Below, in pieces: positions 58,190-64,000 of a stretch of 64,000 nt of DNA (positions are counted from its first letter, which is position 1; each line of letters begins with the position of its first letter). Where the stretch lies: positions 717,669,867-717,733,866 of the forward strand of contig NC_081413.1 in the NCBI RefSeq assembly GCF_030272615.1, read 5' to 3'. Position numbers and translations under genes: made by a program. The notes beneath the pieces are model-generated. The model was given only the letters and a program-made list of their open reading frames with translations. It ran no database searches and was not told the origin of the DNA. Source of the stretch: Cryptomeria japonica (taxonomy: Eukaryota > Streptophyta > Pinopsida > Cupressales > Cupressaceae).

Positions 58190-59545
58190 TTCAAAGAAAA
58201 GAAAATCAATTTTGCTTAGTCCTATGCAAATATTCTCGGAATAGATCCAAACTTAATCATGCATCATTTATCTATTTCTCCAAGAGCTAAGCCAGTCAAG
58301 CAAAAACTAAGAAATATGAATCCACATGTAGCACTAATGGTTAAAGATGAACTAAAGAAACTATTAGATGTCAGATTTATTCGACCTATAGACTATGCTG
58401 AATGGATTTCAAACATTGTGTCAGTTTTAAAACCAAATGGAAGCATCAGGATATGCACAGATTTTAGAGATGTTAACAAAGCTTGTCCAAAAGATGACTT
58501 TCCTTTGTCCAGCATCGACATAATTGTAGACCTCACAAAAAGCCATGCAATGCTATCATTAATGGATAGTTTATCTTGCTATAATCAAATTAAGATAGCT
58601 CCAGAGGATCAAGATAAAACTGCGTTCACCTATCCTTGGGGAATGTATTGTTGGAATGTCATGCCTTTTGGCTTGAAGAATGTTGGGGCAACTTATCAAA
58701 GAGCAATGACAAAAATCTTTCATGATATGATGCATACCTTCATGGAGGACTACGTGGATGATTTACTAGCTAAGTCATTTACCCGAGCAGAACATCTTCG
58801 CATATTAGATAAAATCTTTCAAAGATAAGAGAAATTCCAAGTTAGGCTAAACCCTAAGAAGTGTGTCTTCGGGGTAACATCAGGCAAATTATTAGGCTAC
58901 ATTGTGTCAGCAAAAGGCATTGAAGTAGATCTAGTGAAAGTAAAGGCCATCATGGAGATGCCACCTCCCAAGAACATTAGCCAACTCAAATCTCTACAAG
59001 GATGACTATAGTCTATCAAGTGATTCATAGCCCAAATAGTAGATAAAAGTATACCATTCAATCATCTGCTACATAAGAACATACCATTGAGATGGGAGGC
59101 CAAATGTGCAGAATCATTCTATCAAATCAAACAATATCTAATGAATCCACTAGTTCTGGTACCACCAATACTAGGAAAACCACATATCAACAACTGACAT
59201 ATCATTGGGGGCACTGTTAGCACAAAAAGATCAAGAAGGCAAGGAACGAGCTATATATTACATTAGTAGGACATTAAATGACTATGAGCTCAATTACACA
59301 TTCATTGAGAAGGCCTGCTTAGCTGTAGTCTTCTCCTCTCAAAAGTTCTGACATTACATGCTAGCTCACATAATCAAGCTAGTAGAAAAAATTGATCCTC
59401 TCAAGTATTTACTCAGCAAAGTAGATCTTATAGGCAGATTAGCTAAATGAGTTATGATTCTCAGCGAGTTTGATATCCACTACATAGAGCGTCGGGCTAT
59501 CAAGGGACAAGTAGTTGCAGATCAATTAGTTGAGGCACCAATACC
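58190..59545 (+). pseudogene. G2 reverse transcriptase and RNase H (decayed)
   Basis: The RT reads SPRAKPVKQKLRNMNPH, FIRPIDYAEWISNIVSVLKP, RICTDFRDVNKACPKDDFPL, KTAFTYPWGMYCWNVMPFGL, and the catalytic YVDDLL (58,751 onward), then LNPKKCVFGVTSGKLLGYIV. A 570-bp part (58,259-58,828) is fully open. RNase H follows: LGALLAQKDQEGKERAIYYI, LNDYELNYTFIEKACLA, SEFDIHYIERRAIKGQ. Stops are at 58,826 and several near 59,000-59,450. Confidence 0.92.
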
Positions 59546-59549
59546 TGAT

Positions 59550-59950
59550 AAGAAACCAATGAAGGTAGAATCTCTAGATAGGGGTGTCCTTACTATTACA
59601 CCCAAACAATGGACCTTGTATTTTGATGGTTCTTACACTCAACATGGCTCAGGTGTTGGCATCTTGTTCGTCACTCCTGAAGGGCACACCATACCAAGAT
59701 CATATAGACTCATGTTTCCATGCACAAATAACATCATTGAGTATGAATCACTGGTCACAGGAATCAAAATGGCCATAGAATTGAGAATCACAGAACTGAA
59801 AGTCTACGGAGATTTCCAAATGGTTATAAATTAGATCAACAATGAATATTAGACAAAGGATGACAAGCTACTACCATACAAAATAATGGTAGATGACTTC
59901 AAACAATATTTTGTACACATTACCTTTGAGCAAATACCAAGGTTGGACAA
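59550..59950 (+). pseudogene. G2 second (archaeal-type) RNase H, truncated
   Basis: WTLYFDGSYTQHGSGVGILF, NNIIEYESLVTGIKMAIEL and ELKVYGDFQMVIN follow the archaeal-type RNase H pattern (Asp, Glu, Asp). Two stops follow (about 59,832 and 59,850), then FKQYFVHITFEQIPRLDN, after which the H-family LTR begins; the usual ADALA end is missing. The last five bases before the insertion are GACAA. Confidence 0.88.
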
Positions 59951-61388
59951 TGTGAGGACTCACCTCGACTCAGTCTGACATTCAGTGGATTTTATATTTT
60001 AGACTATTATGGATACTTTATTTTGATGCATTTTGAGACTTAGAACTTATATGATTTCAGGATTTGGATAACATTGCTATGATTTGATGATTTACTTACA
60101 TGCTTTTTGAGATGAACACTACATGATTATTAGATAGAATGATATTGCAATGATAGATGTCGATATTGAATTTGCAGGACTTTATTCTGAATATAGAACT
60201 ATGATGTATGTTTAGTTTATGTGAATTGGGATGAAAATTGCTTATGTGAAATTGCTTGGTAAAAGTTGTATTTGATCTGTGCAGATGAAAATTGTATGCT
60301 ACTGATGATGTGCATTGTTATATTATTGAATTATATTATATTTGGATATTTGGAAGTACTAATGTGTAAATTGAGATGCGCAGGAAATTTACCATGTGAC
60401 CATGGAAAATTACGGAGAATCAAACCTAGACTTATGTATGTTCGTAAAGCCAGGGTTTGTCTATTTGGAGAGACAACACCCCGTTTGTGTTGTATTTTAT
60501 TCGTAACAGTATATGTTGCATGAGTGTTAAGTGTTAATTAAATTTTAATGTGTAAAAACCTCAAGAGACAATTTCATGTTTTATTTTTGTAAAAGTATTT
60601 TATTAGTGTCACTTGACACGTGTGTATTTAAATTTAAATATTTTATTTTGTCTCTTGGTGGGAAAGTGTTTAATTATAATTAATCTTTAATAAAATAATG
60701 TGTTGTCAAAAATATTTTGGGAATATAATATTTGGAGTGGTCAACTTATGTTTGACCCGAAAATAAACTTCAGAGGGGTTTAAAATGGGTTAAATGAACA
60801 CCTAGGGGTAGTTTAATAGGGTTTCCTAAAGCCCATAAGGTATACCTAGGGGTTAGGGGTAATTTTAGGCAAGTTTCTACTTTATAATGATCTTTTTAAC
60901 GCTTTAAAAATTGGCTTTTTTGAGTTGAGCGAAAATAGAAAATTGAAGTTAAATCAAATCAAGATTTTTCCTCTTGGAAGGAGAGTCTTTTTGCATTTTT
61001 GCTTTCTTTCTTCTTTTTTTTGTTTTTTTTTAGAATCCTGTGAGAACTCAGAGAGTGAGCTTCTTAAGGAAGATTTTTGGGAATAGCAGGGTAATCACCC
61101 ACTCTCCATTTTTGGAGATAGAAGAAAATTTAGAAGAAAAATAATGTTATGGAATAGAGGAATTTGAATAAGGGTATAAGGAAAAAGATTTGTGGATTGG
61201 GCAGCTCTTCATCAGATATCATAATAACCTTTGGGCAGATTAAGGTTGGTTTCAATTTTTACTTTTAATATCTTCTTCTTGTTCATGTCTGGAAGTTTGT
61301 TGGCGTAAGAAATCTGTATTCTTGGAAGTTTATGTTTGAGAATCTTTTGATATTTTGTTTTATGAATTGATGTGTTTTGGGAGTTTTC

Positions 61389-61426
61389 TCAAGATCTCTT
61401 ACTCTTGGGAGAGAAGAGGATCTTGA
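61389..61426. other. Stem-loop inside H LTR
   Basis: Arms TCAAGATCTCTT and AAGAGGATCTTGA pair with one bulge around a 13-nt loop. Homologous to 747-783. Confidence 0.6.
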
Positions 61427-62696
61427 GGGTGGTAGCAGTGACAGCCCTCGAGTGAGAGACTCTCTTTTGAGAGCGATCACAAGGGATCTTTGTGTGACCC
61501 TTGCTGCATGGCCTATTTGTGCAATGGGGGTCATAAGGAGGGTTATAAGGCTAGAATGCCTTTGGGGGGCATAAGGATTAAGGGGTTGAGAATTCTTGAT
61601 ATTTTTATTATGCCATGAGGTGGCTTCTTGTTTGTATCATACTTGCAGTTCTCCTCAGGGTATTTGGTCCACTACCACCCTTTGAAAATGTTCATCACCG
61701 AAGTGTGGTGCTGTGAAAGCCAGGTTGGGAATGTGTCTGGAATATCTGTATGTTTTTCTTTCTATGTGTTTGCCTGTTTGTTACCCGTCTAGGAATTGGT
61801 TCTCCGAGCTCGGGGGTGGCTACCAGTTAGCCTAGGCTGTGAGGTGAGCACTCCGTGGTCATATTTGTGTTTTCTATTATGCAGGAAATTCAGAGGAAAG
61901 AGATTAGGAACCATGAAAGAGATACAGAAGATTGTTATTGAAGATACTTGAATTCAGTTGCAGATGTTTGTTAAAAGTTGTTATAGAAATATGCCTCATT
62001 CATAGAAAAGAGAAGCAAGTTGTAATTTGTGAAAGTAGACTTGAAGTTTTATTGTTGTGACTATTCAGAGAAAACATTCTGTAAATTGGTAGAATATCTT
62101 AGAGATGTCTTAAAAAGAAAAGCTTGTTATTTCTACTTCTGGTTTATTTGAAAAAGAAAAGTTAATTTGTGTTGCATGCAAAGCTTCTTGTATTATGGAA
62201 AGGAATAAAAGAATTGTTTTCATTTAGATTTTACCTATATTTTTACTTGAGGCAAAATAGAAGTTTTTATATACTGAAAGATTTTAAGTATTTAAAATGG
62301 AAAAAGTTGTTTTATTTGAATATTTTATTAGAAAAAAAAAATCAATGAATTTCTTTATTCCAGAAAAAGTATAATGTATCTTTGAATAGTGTTCTAAATT
62401 GTATTTTAGATAACATTGATTTAGAAGCTTATTAATATATATATATATATATATATATAATCTGATTTAACTTTATGTTTTTCCTTTTATTAAATTAGCT
62501 TAAAAATTTTGCATGTAAATTTCTCTTTTAAAAATTTATATAAATATATAATGAAATAAATTTCATCTTTTTAACTATGATTATAAAAGTTAAGTAAATA
62601 TAAATATATACATATATATATATATTTATTTATATATTATATTTTTTTAAAAATAAATTAAATTAAAAAAAAAATGTTTTGGGTCCCCGCGGACTC

Positions 62697-62896
62697 CACT
62701 GTGTGTACGCATAGCGGACGGCCGCGCGGCGCCCACTGTGTGCACACATAGTGGAGCCGCTTGCGGCTCCCACTGTGCGGGCACACAATGGACGGCCACG
62801 ACCGCCACTGTGTGGCCACACAGTGGGGAGCGGCTAGCGGCGCCCACTTTGTGGGCACACAGTGGTGCCGCGGCGCCACTGTGAGCTCACACAGTG
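62697..62896. repeat. Array of six 20-bp palindromes in the H LTR
   Basis: Dyads start at 62,697, 62,734, 62,771, 62,806, 62,845 and 62,877. The one at 62,806 is perfect (CACTGTGTGGCCACACAGTG). Spacers are GC-rich and differ from those of the left copy, while the arms are kept. Confidence 0.9.
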
Positions 62897-63697
62897 GTGC
62901 GCGCAGCCAGCCGCCTCCCAAACTCCCGTGACCTGCGATAAAATGGTTCCATGGCCGCCAAGGGTTTTGGCCCAGCCAAAAATATTGACTGTAAAAAAAA
63001 AAAATGGTTTAAAACCCTAGCCGAATGGGGTTAGGGCAAGTTGTTATTAAAAATAAATAAGTTAATTAGATTAGATAATATATAAGTGGGGAGATTAGAA
63101 CCCTAATTAGGGTTGGGGAAAATATGAAACAATATTTTAGGAAGATATAATTTTTTTTTAAAATTAGAATTAAAATATTTGCCATTTATGCAAAATATAT
63201 AATATATATATATGTATCCATATATATATATGGGTATATATATATATATGTAAATATATGAATTTTTGAGTATTTTGAATAAGTAATTAAATTATAAATA
63301 TATAAATATATGCATATTCAAATATGTATATATGTATAAATTTATATAATCCTGATTTTAATTTGGGATAAATTATAAAGAGAAATATAAAAGAATTGAA
63401 AAGACTATATAGTCTTATGGGAGAATAAATTAAATTTTTCACTCCTACTTCCTTTAGTTTGATTAATTTAATAAACTTATTGACTAGATATCTCTTGGAG
63501 ATAGAATTAAATCAGTAGGTTCTCCGCAATTAAAATTTAACAATTTATCGATGCTTAGTTCGTTTTCAGAATTAGCTCGAATTTAATAATGGAAATTTCA
63601 TTAACGTTTGGTGTAAGAGTGAACTTGTTAATTAATTTAGTATGTTTTAAAAAAAAAATTTGTTTCGTTTTTGCCCTAAATTTTGGGCATGACATTT

Positions 63698-63709
63698 TGG
63701 TATCAGAGC
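63698..63709 (+). other. Primer binding site of H
   Basis: TGGTATCAGAGC, three bases after the LTR end: exact initiator-Met tRNA complement. Confidence 0.93.
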
Positions 63710-63852
63710 AAGGTTTCCACACTAGGAGCCTTACTCACTTACGTTTCGCCTTGGAATATTTTAAATTATTTTGTTAAATGGAAATTTAAATTTAAATAAA
63801 TTTAATTATAAAAGAAATAAATAAATTGTTTTTGTCTTATTTTCCTCTTAGG

Positions 63853-64000
63853 ATGCCTCCGTTGACGCGACAAGCTCGCAAGCGCGGACGGGGTCCTAGA
63901 CGTGAGCGCATAGCATGCGATGAGGAAGAGAGGGAGGCATCGGTTCTAGAGGAGAACCCAAATGCACCTCCCGAACAGCCAAATGAACCTAACTGTGACA
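63853..64000 (+). CDS. Gypsy H gag, N-terminal 49 codons (cut by window)
   Basis: ATG 63,853 opens a frame without stops to the window edge: MPPLTRQARKRGRGPRRERI, then a Glu-rich and Pro-rich stretch. A basic MPP start about 140 bp after the PBS is typical of chromovirus-type Gypsy gag, but no gag domain is reached yet, so the lineage is uncertain. The ATG follows a pyrimidine-rich stretch ending in TCTTAG, which could be chance or a splice acceptor. Confidence 0.65.
   Translation, partial: MPPLTRQARKRGRGPRRERIACDEEEREASVLEENPNAPPEQPNEPNCD

Larger units (their letters stand above)
49636..59950 (+). mobile_element. Tat-like Gypsy element G2, 5' two thirds
   Basis: 5' LTR, PBS, a 3-kb leader, gag, protease, RT, RNase H and a second, archaeal-type RNase H in order on the plus strand. 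A second RNase H after the native one is diagnostic of the Tat (Ogre/TatI-III) branch of non-chromovirus Gypsy. The element is cut at 59,950, after the residues IPRLDN, by the H-family LTR; its integrase and 3' LTR must lie right of the window. Confidence 0.88.
59951..63694 (+). repeat. 5' LTR of Gypsy H, about 3.74 kb
   Basis: TGTGAGGACTCACC to GGGCATGACA. The start is fixed by the loss of G2 coding sequence, the end by the PBS. It matches 1-3482 from about 60,640 on. The frames inside (for example 61,377-61,574) are not genes. Confidence 0.9.
59951..64000 (+). mobile_element. Gypsy element H (long LTR), 5' end
   Basis: A complete 5' LTR, PBS and gag start on the plus strand, running off the window. 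It interrupts G2. The gag start is open and rich in CpG, in contrast to the decayed sequence around it, so H is probably the youngest insertion seen. Confidence 0.88.

Noticed and set aside
61377-61574. Plus-strand open frame in the H LTR
   Set aside because: Non-coding LTR; the homologous left copy has a different frame pattern.
63698-63709. tRNA-like sequences at the primer binding sites
   Set aside because: They match only the 12-18 nt 3' end complement of a tRNA and stand directly after LTRs; no tRNA fold is present.

Overview
The window is eukaryotic plant nuclear DNA and reads as almost pure LTR-retrotransposon sequence. I find no intact host gene, no rRNA or tRNA gene and nothing bacterial. 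The density, size and depth of nesting of Copia (Ty1) and Gypsy (Ty3) elements, the very long LTRs and the AT-rich, stop-riddled coding remnants suggest a seed plant with a large genome. A conifer or other gymnosperm is my guess; the sequence does not prove it. All pol genes seen are decayed.

I use letters for the elements. Left edge: 1-3482 is the 3' part of a very long (about 3.7 kb) Gypsy LTR (H family). 3483-5685 is the 3' end and LTR of a Tat-like Gypsy element (G0). G0 sits in the RNase H end of a minus-strand Copia element, A. A is spread over 5686-38325 and is broken by five later insertions: G0 in RNase H; X (7627-15672, +) in integrase; B (16767-21578, -) in protease; C (22341-29903, -) in gag; D (30470-37094, +) in its 5' LTR. 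A itself sits in the gag of a minus-strand Gypsy element E (38326-39635). E sits in the 3' region of a second Tat-like element G1 (39636-42938), which carries an antisense plant-mobile-domain gene. Then comes an unassigned block F (42939-49635) with a decayed frame of about 1,210 codons and unknown function. Next is a third Tat-like element G2 (5' LTR, PBS, gag, protease, RT, RNase H, archaeal-type RNase H; 49636-59950). It is cut inside its second RNase H by a full 3.7 kb LTR of the H family. That LTR is followed by PBS and an open gag start that runs off the right edge.

How the parts relate: A, C, D and X share LTR sequence motifs, a tRNA-iMet-type PBS and, where visible, several polypurine tracts before the 3' LTR. 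This is the non-coding signature of Sirevirus-type Copia. X has no pol. It carries a coiled-coil protein with five zinc knuckles and a second large frame of unknown function, so it looks like a non-autonomous partner mobilised in trans. The most unusual points are the 73-bp target duplication around X, the two large unknown frames in X and F, an array of 20-bp perfect or near-perfect palindromes inside the 3.7 kb LTRs, degenerate repeat arrays in the Tat elements, and the uniform CAG-to-TAG type of stop codon in element C.
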